Shown here: positions 55,539-64,000 of the stretch, piece after piece
Position numbering within the stretch: position 1 is the first letter of the stretch
How the letters are laid out: each line of letters opens with the position of its first letter
DNA from: Nostoc cf. commune SO-36
GTDB lineage: Bacteria > Cyanobacteriota > Cyanobacteriia > Cyanobacteriales > Nostocaceae
Direction of reading: 5' to 3'
DNA length: 64,000 bases
NCBI RefSeq assembly: GCF_023734775.1
Contig: NZ_AP025732.1
Span: forward strand, 1,550,001 to 1,614,000
Notes under the pieces: model-generated
What the model was told of the DNA's origin: nothing
Databases searched by the model: none
The model's input: the letters and a program-made list of their open reading frames with translations, nothing else
Position numbers and translations under genes: made by a program

Positions 55539-58500
55539 GTGTTTTCTAAAAAGGTGCAGAGCTACATCAACCAAATCATAGTTAAAGAGGAAGAAATACA
55601 ACAGGGTGGAAAAGGATTTTTCCAGTCGGCAAATACTACTTCTGTGATGATTTGGATGTCTGGATGCAATGCACTTTACTGTTATTTCAATTCCCATTGG
55701 CTGGAATTTACTGGAACATATGTAACAAAAGGCGCGTCTGCATCTGCGCGAGAAGACGAGATAGGCAATATCTGGACTTGTAGCGTCCATCCAGAAGATA
55801 GACAGCGATGTCAAGATATATACCAGAAAGCATTTGCTGGGCATGATTCCTTCCAGAGGCAATATCGCCTGCGTCGGGCTGATGGCGAATATCACTGGAT
55901 TTTAGATACAGCAGCGCCACGATTTGCCGCAGATGGTAGTTTTGTTGGTTACATCGGTTATTGTCTGGATCTAACAAAAGTGCCGATAGCGGTAAGCCAA
56001 CCTGTGCTAACAGAAAGCTACTCTACATCGCCAAATTCCTCTCACCACCTACGTAAAATTACAGGAAGGCAAAAAGTACTAAAGCAACTGCAAGCTGAAA
56101 CTGGAAAACGCCAAGCAGCTGAAGCGCAGTTACGCCAAAAAACATCAGAATTTGCAGCGATTTTAAAAGTGCTTCCTGATTTGTACTTTCGTATTGATGC
56201 TGAGGGAACGATTCTGGATTACAAGCAAGGATTGATAGAGAGTCTTTCTATTCTACCAGGAGATTGTCAGGGCAAGAGTTTGCGAGAATGTCTACCGGCT
56301 GCTTTAGGCGATCGCTTCTACCAAGCAATAACTCAAGTACTTGAAACTCAATATGAAGTCAGTTTTGAATATACCTTATCGCTACCAGAAGAAAACAATA
56401 ATTTTGCAGCTAGGTTATTACCATTACCAGAACAGCAAATCATAGTTCTTGTCCGTGACGCCAGTGAAGACATCCAAGCAGCCTTAGTAGAAAGCGATGC
56501 CAAGTTCCGCAGCATTGTGGAAAACGCCAATAACATTATTTTTGCGCTGACGCTTGAAGGAATATTTTCTTACGTTTCTCCTAACTGGACTGAAATTTTT
56601 GGGCATGAGGTTACAGAGGTTGAAGGGCAATCTTTTATTCCCTTTATACATCCTGAAGATGTGCATATTTGTGCCAATTATTTTCAAAGAATTTTGACAA
56701 CAGGCGAGAAACAAAAAGCAATTGAATATCGAGTCAAACACAAAAATGGTACTTGGCGATGGCATACAAGCAACTCATCTGCTATTAGAGACACTAATGG
56801 CAATGTTTTGTACTTCGTTGGTATTTGCTATGACACGACTGATCGCAAAGAAGCAGAAGTAGCTTTAGCAGAACGAGCGCGTTTAGCAAATTTTCGTGCT
56901 GATGTAGACGCGGCCCTTACCCAGACTGACAGCTTACAGAACATGATGCGCCGTTGCACTGACGCTTTAGTTGAACATCTTGATGCAGCTTTTGCTCGCA
57001 TCTGGATACTGAACGAACAAGACAATGTACTTGAGTTGCAAGTCAGTTCTGGGATGTACACTCATATCAATGGTTCCCATAAACGTGTGCCAGTTGGTCA
57101 ATTCAAAATTGGTTTGATTGCTGAAGAAGGCAAACCCCACTTAACTAACTCTGTGCAGACAGATGCCCTCGTCGGTAACAAAGAGTGGGCAAAAGAACAA
57201 GGTATGGTCGCCTTCGCTGGCTATCCCTTGATTGTCGAAGATGAAACTGTAGGGGTGATAGCCATGTTTGCCCGCCAAACTATTACAGAATCAACTTTCA
57301 CAGCACTGGAATTTGCTGCTCAAGAAATTGCCATTGGCATCAAACGCAAGCTAGGAGAAATTGCACTCAGAGAAAGCGCCCAGCGAGAAGCATTACTCAA
57401 TCGTCTTTCTAATCAGATTCGAGCTTCTTTGGATCTCAATTACATTGTGGAAACCGCAGTGCAGGAGATTCACAAATTATTTCAGATCGATCGCTGCGCC
57501 TTCTTTTGGTATCGGCAAGACGTTGATATACCCTACTGGGAAAAAGTATATGAGACGAAAAGTTCCTTTTTCCCCTGTTTTCTTAACCAACAAGAAGCAA
57601 CTAATGCAGAAATCGAACTAATTGCAGCTAAAACCTTGAACGCAGAAATCATTCGCATTGATGATGCTGGGACTGTGGAAGATTCTGTAGCACAGCAGTT
57701 TTTGCAGGGTTTTGGTTTTACTGCTTTTATGTCGCTGCCCGTACACACACAATCGGGCGAAATTGGCACATTTAGTTGTGCTTATTCTAGTGGCATTCGG
57801 TCTTGGCTGAACAACGAAGTAGAATTACTGCAAGCAGTTACAGTTCAAATAGCGATCGCTATTGACCAAGCTAAACTTTACACCCAAAGTCGCATTGCTG
57901 CTCAAACCGCCCAAGATAAAGCCCAGCAACTAGAAGCGGCGCTGCGAGAACTTCAACTCACTCAAGCGCAACTGATTCAAACTGAAAAAATGTCTAGTTT
58001 AGGACAATTGGTTGCAGGTATTGCCCACGAAATCAATAATCCTGTCAATTTTATTTATGGCAATATTACCCACGCCCGTGAATATACCAAGGATTTGCTG
58101 CACCTAGTAGAACTTTATCAACAAAATAACTACCCACTAACACCAGAGATTGATCAACATATCGACGACATTGATTTAGACTTTCTCAAACAAGATTTAC
58201 CCAAAATCCTAGATTCTATGAACATGGGAGCCGAACGCATTCGGCAGATTGTCCTATCTTTACGCAATTTTTCTCGCCTTGATGAAGACGGTGCAAAGGC
58301 AGTAGATATTCATGAAGGTATCGATAGCAGCTTACTGCTGTTACAAAATCGCCTCAAAGCCAAACCCGGACATCCTGAAATTCAAATAATTCGAGACTAC
58401 GGCAACCTACCACCAGTAATGTGTCACGCTGGACAGATGAATCAGGTGTTTATGAATCTGTTGACAAATGCGATCGATTTTTTAGAAGAGTCATATTCTG

Positions 58501-58850
58501 CGGGAAGGCGAGGCGCCTATGTCATTAGTCACTTGTCATTAGTAAACAACACTGAACAAAGGACAAATGACCAAGGACAAATGACTTCTCCCCAGATTCG
58601 CATTCGCACCCTCATCCAAAAAGACCTTGTAATCATTAGCATTGCCGACAATGGCCCAGGCATGACTGAGGAAGTACACAAACGACTATTTGACCCATTC
58701 TTTACGACAAAACCTGTGGGTAAAGGCACGGGCATGGGGTTATCAATTAGCTACCAAATTGTTGTTCAAAAACACGGTGGGCAAATCCAGTGTATTTCAG
58801 CGCCAGGAGAAGGTGCCGAGTTTGTTGTCATGATTCCACTAAAGCAATAA
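55539..58850 (+). CDS. Multi-sensor PAS/GAF histidine kinase
   Basis: The protein of 1103 residues starts with GTG. In order it has three PAS domains (about 30-140, 200-300 and 318-435; SVHPEDRQRCQDIYQKAF and FIHPEDVHICANYF are PAC-like), two GAF domains (about 455-620 and 640-800), and a coiled coil leading to the HisKA region. The phospho-acceptor His is in VAGIAHEINNPVNFIYGN (about 830). N box QVFMNLLTNAIDFLEE, G1 ISIADNGPGM and G2 GTGMGLSISYQIV complete the ATPase domain. It is a cytoplasmic sensor of unknown signal; no receiver domain is fused. A dispersed DNA repeat is inserted in frame in the ATPase domain (about residues 985-1016). Confidence 0.92.
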   Translation: MFSKKVQSYINQIIVKEEEIQQGGKGFFQSANTTSVMIWMSGCNALYCYFNSHWLEFTGTYVTKGASASAREDEIGNIWTCSVHPEDRQRCQDIYQKAFAGHDSFQRQYRLRRADGEYHWILDTAAPRFAADGSFVGYIGYCLDLTKVPIAVSQPVLTESYSTSPNSSHHLRKITGRQKVLKQLQAETGKRQAAEAQLRQKTSEFAAILKVLPDLYFRIDAEGTILDYKQGLIESLSILPGDCQGKSLRECLPAALGDRFYQAITQVLETQYEVSFEYTLSLPEENNNFAARLLPLPEQQIIVLVRDASEDIQAALVESDAKFRSIVENANNIIFALTLEGIFSYVSPNWTEIFGHEVTEVEGQSFIPFIHPEDVHICANYFQRILTTGEKQKAIEYRVKHKNGTWRWHTSNSSAIRDTNGNVLYFVGICYDTTDRKEAEVALAERARLANFRADVDAALTQTDSLQNMMRRCTDALVEHLDAAFARIWILNEQDNVLELQVSSGMYTHINGSHKRVPVGQFKIGLIAEEGKPHLTNSVQTDALVGNKEWAKEQGMVAFAGYPLIVEDETVGVIAMFARQTITESTFTALEFAAQEIAIGIKRKLGEIALRESAQREALLNRLSNQIRASLDLNYIVETAVQEIHKLFQIDRCAFFWYRQDVDIPYWEKVYETKSSFFPCFLNQQEATNAEIELIAAKTLNAEIIRIDDAGTVEDSVAQQFLQGFGFTAFMSLPVHTQSGEIGTFSCAYSSGIRSWLNNEVELLQAVTVQIAIAIDQAKLYTQSRIAAQTAQDKAQQLEAALRELQLTQAQLIQTEKMSSLGQLVAGIAHEINNPVNFIYGNITHAREYTKDLLHLVELYQQNNYPLTPEIDQHIDDIDLDFLKQDLPKILDSMNMGAERIRQIVLSLRNFSRLDEDGAKAVDIHEGIDSSLLLLQNRLKAKPGHPEIQIIRDYGNLPPVMCHAGQMNQVFMNLLTNAIDFLEESYSAGRRGAYVISHLSLVNNTEQRTNDQGQMTSPQIRIRTLIQKDLVIISIADNGPGMTEEVHKRLFDPFFTTKPVGKGTGMGLSISYQIVVQKHGGQIQCISAPGEGAEFVVMIPLKQ
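58492..58584 (+). repeat. Dispersed intergenic repeat inserted in the kinase coding sequence
   Basis: GGAAGGCGAGGCGCCTATG followed by GTCATTAGTCACTTGTCATT and ACAAATGACCAAGGACAAAT are standard Nostoc intergenic repeat modules, but here they are read in frame as about 31 residues between the N box and the G1 box of the histidine kinase. The frame is kept. Confidence 0.75.
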
Positions 58851-58896
58851 CCCTCAATGTAGATATTAGACATCTGTTGAAGAAGAATTCAGAAGT

Positions 58897-59235
58897 CAGA
58901 ATTCAGGAGTCAGAATCAAGACGCGACGCTCGAATACTCGCTAACGCGGACTCGCTAACGCAACTCTTAGAGACGCTAAAAGCGAACGCTATCAGTCGGG
59001 GATTCAGACCGGCGCAGGAATTGAAGACCACCAAATTTTCAATTTGGTGAGGGTCTTAAACCCGATTATTCAGACGCGACGCTCGAATACTCGCTAACGC
59101 TACGCTATCGAGTACTCGCTCTAAGCGAAGCATCCCGAAGGGTATACGCTGTGCTATCCGCCAGTCGTACAGAATTCATTCTGTTAGCGGTAGCGGGGCG
59201 TTTAGCCCATTCTGACTCCTGACTCCTGAATTCTG
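58897..59235. mobile_element. Miniature element with CAGAATTCAGGAGTCAG ends (copy 2, enlarged)
   Basis: It has the same 17-bp perfect inverted ends as the element at 17665-17849, and shares the AAATTTTCAATTTGG palindrome and GCGGGGCGTTTAGCCCATTCTG. It is about 155 bp longer because blocks of the CGCTCGAATACTCGCTAACG repeat have been gained at two places. Confidence 0.75.
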
Positions 59236-59589
59236 TTCGGTAAAAATGAATGGAGAGACGTAGCAGTTCTACGTCTCTGCAACGATTCTGGATAACGCAT
59301 ATTTAACTGGAGACATAATTTTAACTTTAGCTTAATCAAAAATTAATCTATTGGTTGTTAACTAAGATTAATTTGCTTTTTGCTGCAACATTTTAACCCC
59401 CTCAATAACCTAAAATTTACAGCAATTGGGGGGATTATCTCTTTTAGTATAGGAAATTAGATTGAAAAAACGTTGTAATGATAGTACTATCTTGGCGTAG
59501 GCGTAGTCCAACCCAGGCGATGTCTACGACAGCTTGCACCTACGCACTTTAAAAAAATCCCTGAGTACAAATAAATATAGAAGGCTGGG
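59236..59589. other. Upstream region of the cyclase-family gene
   Basis: It contains a GTAGGCGTAGTCCAACCC and GTCTACGACAGC repeat block near 59497-59530 and an AT-rich stretch. No gene was recognised. Confidence 0.4.
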
Positions 59590-60312
59590 ATGATACAACC
59601 CCAAAGTCAAAATAGTATCACCTACACACGCGTTATCCACCTAAGTCATGTCATTGACGTAGATATTCCCCAATGGTCTGGAGATCCTACAGTCGAATTT
59701 GAAACTGTGGCTGAATTAAATAATGATGGCTATTACCTGCGGCGTTTCTCCTTGGGGGAACATAGCGCTACCCATATCAACGCCCCTAACAGTTTTCATA
59801 GTTCTGCCGTGGGAATTGACCAATACCCAGCCCAGTCCTTGGTTGTACCTGCGGTAGTCATAAATATCTGCCAAGCCACGGCGGTTAATCCTGATTATGC
59901 CCTGACTATTGCTGATGTTTTGGCTTGGGAAGAAGAATACGGTGAAATTTCTCCTGGTTGCGTAGTTATACTGAATACTGGTTGGCAAAAAAAGTGGTTG
60001 GATAAAAGTGCATTCCTCAATCACGATTCTCAAGGAATTGCCCACTTTCCAGGCTTTGGCAGCGATGCGGCTCAATTTTTACTGGATGAACGGCAAATCG
60101 CTGGGGTAGGAATTGATACTCATGGTGTAGACCCTGGACAGGATAACAGTTTTGCGATTAACCGCCTAGTTTTAGAACAACCGCGCATTGTGTTGGAAAA
60201 TTTGACAAATTTGGATCAACTACCATCTAAAGGTACTACTCTTGCGATCGCACCTTTAAGATTACGTGGTGGTTCTGGTTCTCCTGTGGGGGTATTGGCA
60301 TTAGTGCCTTAA
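59590..60312 (+). CDS. Cyclase-family metal-dependent hydrolase (kynurenine formamidase fold)
   Basis: The protein of 240 residues contains DVDIPQWSGDPTVEF at the N-terminus, SLGEHSATHINAPNSF (the H-x-G-T-H-x-D-x-P motif in variant form, HSATHINAP) and GVGIDTHGVDPG, with GCVVILNTGWQKKW between. The family hydrolyses amides or cyclic compounds with a divalent metal, such as N-formylkynurenine. The replacement of the usual Asp of the metal motif by Asn makes the exact reaction doubtful. It lies 113 bp upstream of an aldehyde dehydrogenase on the same strand, so the two may be cotranscribed and act in one catabolic route. Confidence 0.82.
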   Translation: MIQPQSQNSITYTRVIHLSHVIDVDIPQWSGDPTVEFETVAELNNDGYYLRRFSLGEHSATHINAPNSFHSSAVGIDQYPAQSLVVPAVVINICQATAVNPDYALTIADVLAWEEEYGEISPGCVVILNTGWQKKWLDKSAFLNHDSQGIAHFPGFGSDAAQFLLDERQIAGVGIDTHGVDPGQDNSFAINRLVLEQPRIVLENLTNLDQLPSKGTTLAIAPLRLRGGSGSPVGVLALVP

Positions 60313-60425
60313 TTTTTATATCGATATTTGCTTCTTACCCCAATTTTGTAAACTTGAGGATAACCTAGAAAGCAAGCAAACTTAATACACAAGTTTCAGT
60401 GGATAATCAGCCGGAGATTTTCAAG

Positions 60426-61922
60426 ATGACAACTCCGCTATCTTGCCGCAATTACATCAATGGGCAATGGTTGAGTGCTATAGGTGAAGCAACTCTCGAA
60501 CGCCGCAACCCTGCTGACAAAACCGAAGTGGTTGCCACATTTCCCCGTTCGCAAGTTAATGATGTAGATACAGCAGTAGCCGCCGCCCGTAAAGCCTACC
60601 ACAGTTGGCGCAAAGTCCCAGCCCCAGCCAGGGCAGAATACATCTTTCGCGTCGGGGAAATATTACTCCAGCATAAAGAAGAACTTGCCCAATTAATCAG
60701 TCGAGAAATGGGTAAACCCTTGACGGAAGCTAGGGGAGATGTCCAAGAAGGTATTGACTGCGCCTTTTACAGTGCTGGCGAAGGGCGGCGATTATTTGGG
60801 CAAACGACACCCTCGGAAATGTCCAACAAATTCGCCATGACTGTGCGGATGCCCATCGGAGTCTGTGCTTTAATTACTCCCTGGAATTTTCCTGTGGCAA
60901 TTCCTTGCTGGAAAGCTATGCCAGCCTTGGTGTGTGGTAATACAGTTATTCTCAAACCTGCTGAAGATACTTCCGCCTGTGCCACTAAATTGATTGAAAT
61001 TTTTCAACAAGCAGGTTTACCACCAGGAGTAATTAACTTGGTGCATGGTGTGGGAGAGGAGGCGGGAAAAGCTTTAGTTGAGCATCCCAATGTAGATTTA
61101 GTATCCTTTACTGGTTCTTCAGAAACGGGTGCTTTTGTCGGCGCTACTTGTGGACGCACTCACAAGCGTGTCTGTTTGGAAATGGGTGGTAAAAATGCTC
61201 AAGTGGTAATGGAAGATGCCGATTTAGAACTTGCTCTCGATGGTGCTGTGTGGGGAGCATTTGGGACAACTGGGCAACGGTGTACGGCTACCAGTCGGCT
61301 GATTTTGCATCGTGATATCAAAGAAAAGTTTACTGCGATGCTTTATGAGCGTACCAGTAAGTTACGCTTGGGTGCTGGCACTGACTCTGACACAGATATT
61401 GGCCCGATTGTCAATGAAAAGCAACTCCAACAGGTAAGCAAGTATTTGGATATCGCTCGTGAGGAAGGAGCAAAGGTTTTAATTGGTGGAGAAATTGCTA
61501 GTGAAGGCTCACTGAAAAACGGTTATTTCTTTCAACCAACTATTTTGGATGATGTAACTCCCGATATGCGCGTTGCCCGTGAAGAGATATTTGGGCCAGT
61601 GGTGGCATTAATTGAGGTTAGCTCCTTTGAGGATGCGATCGCAATTCTCAACGATAGCAATTATGGTCTTTCTTCTTCAGTTTACACCCGCGATATCAAC
61701 CGGGCTTTTACTGCCATGCGCGACATCGAAGCAGGTATCACCTATATTAACGGCCCCACTATTGGTGCAGAGGTACACTTGCCCTTTGGTGGTGTGAAAC
61801 AAACCGGTAACGGACACCGCGAAGCTGGAACTACTGCAATGGACGTTTTCACAGAGTGGAAAAGTGTCTATGTTGACTTCTCTGGAAGTTTGCAACGCGC
61901 TCAGATAGATAACCGCAGTTAA
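60426..61922 (+). CDS. NAD(P)-dependent aldehyde dehydrogenase
   Basis: The protein of about 498 residues is a standard ALDH-superfamily enzyme. ITPWNFPVAIPCWKAMPAL is the cofactor segment, VSFTGSSETGAFVG the nucleotide loop, CLEMGGKNAQVV carries the general-base Glu, and GTTGQRCTATSRL holds the catalytic Cys. EEIFGPVVALI and LPFGGVKQTGNGHRE are the usual C-terminal motifs. It is closest to the succinate-semialdehyde and alpha-aminoadipic semialdehyde types; the substrate cannot be fixed. The ATG at 60426 has GGAG 9 nt upstream; the in-frame GTG at 60399 is less likely. Confidence 0.93.
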   Translation: MTTPLSCRNYINGQWLSAIGEATLERRNPADKTEVVATFPRSQVNDVDTAVAAARKAYHSWRKVPAPARAEYIFRVGEILLQHKEELAQLISREMGKPLTEARGDVQEGIDCAFYSAGEGRRLFGQTTPSEMSNKFAMTVRMPIGVCALITPWNFPVAIPCWKAMPALVCGNTVILKPAEDTSACATKLIEIFQQAGLPPGVINLVHGVGEEAGKALVEHPNVDLVSFTGSSETGAFVGATCGRTHKRVCLEMGGKNAQVVMEDADLELALDGAVWGAFGTTGQRCTATSRLILHRDIKEKFTAMLYERTSKLRLGAGTDSDTDIGPIVNEKQLQQVSKYLDIAREEGAKVLIGGEIASEGSLKNGYFFQPTILDDVTPDMRVAREEIFGPVVALIEVSSFEDAIAILNDSNYGLSSSVYTRDINRAFTAMRDIEAGITYINGPTIGAEVHLPFGGVKQTGNGHREAGTTAMDVFTEWKSVYVDFSGSLQRAQIDNRS

Positions 61923-61968
61923 TTATGGCGTTGCTGAATTAACGGATGATTCTTGTGGGGCGGGCCAA

Positions 61969-62002
61969 AAACGCGAAGCATCTCTAAAGATGCTTCGCGT
62001 TT
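61969..62002 (+). terminator. Perfect 15-bp hairpin after the aldehyde dehydrogenase
   Basis: AAACGCGAAGCATCT pairs with AGATGCTTCGCGTTT around CTAA, 46 nt after the stop. It lies between convergent units and can serve both strands. Confidence 0.7.
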
Positions 62003-62126
62003 ATGTGCTAAAAAAGAGTAGTCAAAACGGTGTGCAGCTTCCCGAAATGTGTTGAGCAATGCCCAGGTTACTAGCTGAGGTTTTGAAACGGAGAATATCG
62101 CGTTTATGACGAGGGCTTTAATCGCC

Positions 62127-62350
62127 TCACGCGATTCCACCGTTTACACGGATATTTTGCCCAGTGATCCACCTGGCTTCATCGCTAGCAAGAAATGCTA
62201 CGACATCGGCGATTTCTTGCACATCTCCCAGTTTGCCAAACGCAGCCATTTGCGCTAAACGGTCTATCTGTTCTTGTGTTTTGCCTTCTCGGAATAGTTC
62301 TGTATCGGTAGGGCCAGGAGAAATAACATTGAATTTAGCGATCGCAGTCA
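62127..62350 (-). pseudogene. 3' remnant of a short-chain dehydrogenase/reductase
   Basis: The frame contains FNVISPGPTDTELFREGKTQ, FGKLGDVQEIADVVAFLASD and ARWITGQNIRVNGGIA, which is the last third of an SDR. The N-terminal Rossmann part with TGxxxGxG and the catalytic Ser-Tyr-Lys are absent. Just upstream on the minus strand are GGTAATGATCAATGGC-type repeat sequences and then the end of the efflux adaptor gene, so the rest was lost. The open frame can be extended to 62405, but that part overlaps the adaptor gene and is not SDR-like. Confidence 0.75.
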
Positions 62351-62376
62351 TTAGCCATTGATCATTACCCTGCTCC

Positions 62377-63687
62377 CTAAGTTTCTGGAACGATCGCAAC
62401 GCCATCTCTAAGATTGAGCAAACCTGAAATAATAACTTTATCTTCTGGCTGTAAACCTTCGATAACTTGGTAATTATTACCTTTAATTTCGCCTAGCTTC
62501 ACGCGCCTTTGTCGAGCGACTTGTTGGGATACACCTTGAGGAGATGTTTCTGTTTCAACTACATAAACAAAAGTGTCTCCACCTACACGAGTCATTGCTG
62601 TTGTCGGGATTAAAACTCCAGGGCGCTGATTCCAGAAGACTCTAGCCCTTACCAATTGATCTGCACGCAACTGTCCGTTAGGATTGTCAAAAAGTGCTTT
62701 GATTAATATGGTTTGCGTTTCATTACTGGCATTAGGTGCAATGAAAAATACTCTGCTTCTACCCAGTTTTTGACCTTGTGTGTTCATAACCTCCACTGGC
62801 ATTCCCTTACGCAATTGCGGCCCTTGCTGTAGTGGCACAGAGATGTTTACTTCTAAAGGTCGATTTTGAGTGATATTAACTAATTGTGTGGAAGTATTAA
62901 CTAAATCACCGACTTTCACCCCAATGTTGCTAACTGTGCCACTAAAGGGAGCAGTAATTTTGTCAGATTGGGGCTGTTGTGTTTGAGTATTTACATTAGC
63001 CTGCTGCAAGGATTTTTCAGCCTGCAAGATGGTGGTTCGTTGTGTTTGAATTCTGGAATCTATTGCATTAAGACTAGTCTTAGCAGTGGCGAGCCTATCA
63101 GCAATCTGATTGCTCGTCTGTCGAGACACGGCTCCTTGTTCAGCTAGAGTGACAAACTTTTCGTAGTTCTGCTGGTACAATTGCACATTTGCAACGTAAG
63201 ATACTCGTTCTGCTTCCAGAGATTTGAGTGTAGCGCGGGCATTTGCCAGTTGCATTAAAAATGCTTGAGGTACAGCATTGGTTCCACTGACCCCTGCTTG
63301 TGGTGTAGGATCTACTTGAAGAATTGCCCCTCCTTGTGCAACTGGATCTCCAGATTTGACAAGTATCTGGGTAACTTGGCCTTGAATCCTTGGCTGGAGC
63401 GTGACTGAGCGCTGGGATTTTAGGCTAGCAATAAAATCTGAACTTTCCTCAATTATGCCGCTTTGGACTGTCGATATTTTAACCCTTACCCCTTGAGGTT
63501 GAGCGTTAACAGTTGAAGGTGCTGAATTTTGTGGAGTGAGCAAACGCCAAACTAGAGTTGCTCCGCCCCCTAACAATAGAACTGCTGGTAAAACTAACCA
63601 AAGCCACCGCCGTTTTCCAGAAGGTGGCTCAAATGAGGTTTGTGGAGTTTCTTCTCCAAAATCAGTTTGAGGCTCAGGGGATGTCAT
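62377..63687 (-). CDS. RND efflux periplasmic adaptor (membrane fusion protein)
   Basis: The protein of 436 residues has a cytoplasmic N-terminus, one membrane helix (about 28-48, WLWLVLPAVLLLGGGATLVW), a biotinyl-lipoyl-like half (VTLQPRIQGQVTQILVKSGD), a coiled-coil hairpin (about 145-245), the second lipoyl half (ITAPFSGTVSNIGVKVGDLV) and a beta-barrel and membrane-proximal domain (about 275-430). It links an inner-membrane RND pump to an outer-membrane channel. No pump gene follows; an SDR remnant lies in its place. Confidence 0.9.
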   Translation of the reverse strand: MTSPEPQTDFGEETPQTSFEPPSGKRRWLWLVLPAVLLLGGGATLVWRLLTPQNSAPSTVNAQPQGVRVKISTVQSGIIEESSDFIASLKSQRSVTLQPRIQGQVTQILVKSGDPVAQGGAILQVDPTPQAGVSGTNAVPQAFLMQLANARATLKSLEAERVSYVANVQLYQQNYEKFVTLAEQGAVSRQTSNQIADRLATAKTSLNAIDSRIQTQRTTILQAEKSLQQANVNTQTQQPQSDKITAPFSGTVSNIGVKVGDLVNTSTQLVNITQNRPLEVNISVPLQQGPQLRKGMPVEVMNTQGQKLGRSRVFFIAPNASNETQTILIKALFDNPNGQLRADQLVRARVFWNQRPGVLIPTTAMTRVGGDTFVYVVETETSPQGVSQQVARQRRVKLGEIKGNNYQVIEGLQPEDKVIISGLLNLRDGVAIVPET

Positions 63688-64000
63688 GGCTTTTGAGGAA
63701 CTGAAGGAATAAATTGACTAGAATTCAATCAATATTTCATCTGTTGATCTTGAAATTACTGATTTAGCATGACGTTTTGTGGCAAATTCTGTGTTACCTC
63801 ATTCAAATATACAGTTTTGATGATTCTGTCTAAATCTACCGAAAGGTGAATCCGCTTCTTAAAACCTATGGAAATAAATATGCCGTTGTAGAACAGTGGG
63901 ATGAATTGAGGCTAGTAGGGGAAGTGGGAGGAGTGGCATACTGCAAACTTATATCAATTCCTTTCTATCTGAATCCTTACTTAAATATCAATTAAAGAAC
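63688..64000. other. Upstream region of the efflux adaptor gene
   Basis: No gene was seen to the end of the window. The region is AT-rich and presumably carries the adaptor promoter. Confidence 0.4.

Noticed and set aside
55512..55977. Minus-strand frames over the start of the histidine kinase
   Set aside because: They are antisense to the first PAS domain and have no protein-like features.
61919..62140. Minus-strand frame of 73 codons after the aldehyde dehydrogenase
   Set aside because: It runs through the terminator hairpin and begins in the SDR remnant region; no family resemblance was recognised.

Overview
This window looks like chromosome from a filamentous, heterocyst-forming cyanobacterium of the Nostoc/Anabaena group. 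The signs are the abundance of the HIP1 octamer GCGATCGC, heptameric TGGGCAT-type tandem repeats, a high-light-inducible chlorophyll-binding protein, SLH outer-membrane, TPR-CHAT and AAA_35 proteins typical of Nostocales, and many small palindromic mobile repeats between genes. No RNA operon, CRISPR array or prophage was seen. There are two tRNA genes (Arg-CCG and a CAT-anticodon tRNA).

Layout. 1-4.7 kb: a lipoprotein, a class I O-methyltransferase, an SLH-fasciclin-barrel outer-membrane protein, a GNAT acetyltransferase and a decayed M14 carboxypeptidase. 4.7-9.6 kb: a 1286-residue TPR-CHAT (caspase-like) protein and an upstream paralogue that shares only its N-terminal domain. 10-13.4 kb: dnaX, interrupted by a 430-residue intein; an intact-looking LAGLIDADG endonuclease gene lies inside the intein in a different reading frame. 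13.4-19.2 kb: a frameshifted family 2 glycosyltransferase, EbsA-like protein, an M23 peptidase, tRNA-Arg, a single-domain response regulator and a 59-residue coiled-coil protein. 19.8-26.5 kb: uvrC, a small zinc-ribbon protein, a Gln-rich secreted protein, rlmN and two orphan proteins. 26.6-28 kb: an ISAzo13-type insertion sequence that sits in the 3' end of cobM. 28-40 kb: housekeeping genes (cobM, lgt, coaD, queC, pyrE), a chromosomal ParM/ParR-like pair, a truncated DedA gene, a Gfo/Idh/MocA oxidoreductase and a CNNM/CorC-type membrane protein. 40-46 kb: nested miniature elements, two AAA_35 NTPases, a cytochrome b561-like protein and an Hli protein. 46-54.5 kb: a probable operon of a dynamin-like GTPase, an Hsp70-like ATPase and a third protein, with Rpn-type nuclease genes inserted between them. 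55.5-64 kb: a large PAS/GAF histidine kinase, a cyclase-family hydrolase, an aldehyde dehydrogenase, an SDR remnant and an RND efflux adaptor.

The most unusual feature is the dnaX intein: splicing blocks A, B, F and G are in the dnaX frame, but the homing endonuclease between them is read from a shifted frame with its own ATG and Shine-Dalgarno, so about 1 kb is open in two frames. The second is the SrfB/SrfC-like GTPase plus Hsp70-like operon. The third is a clear case of transposition history: two copies of one ~130-bp miniature element, each interrupted by different miniature elements with exact target-site duplications.
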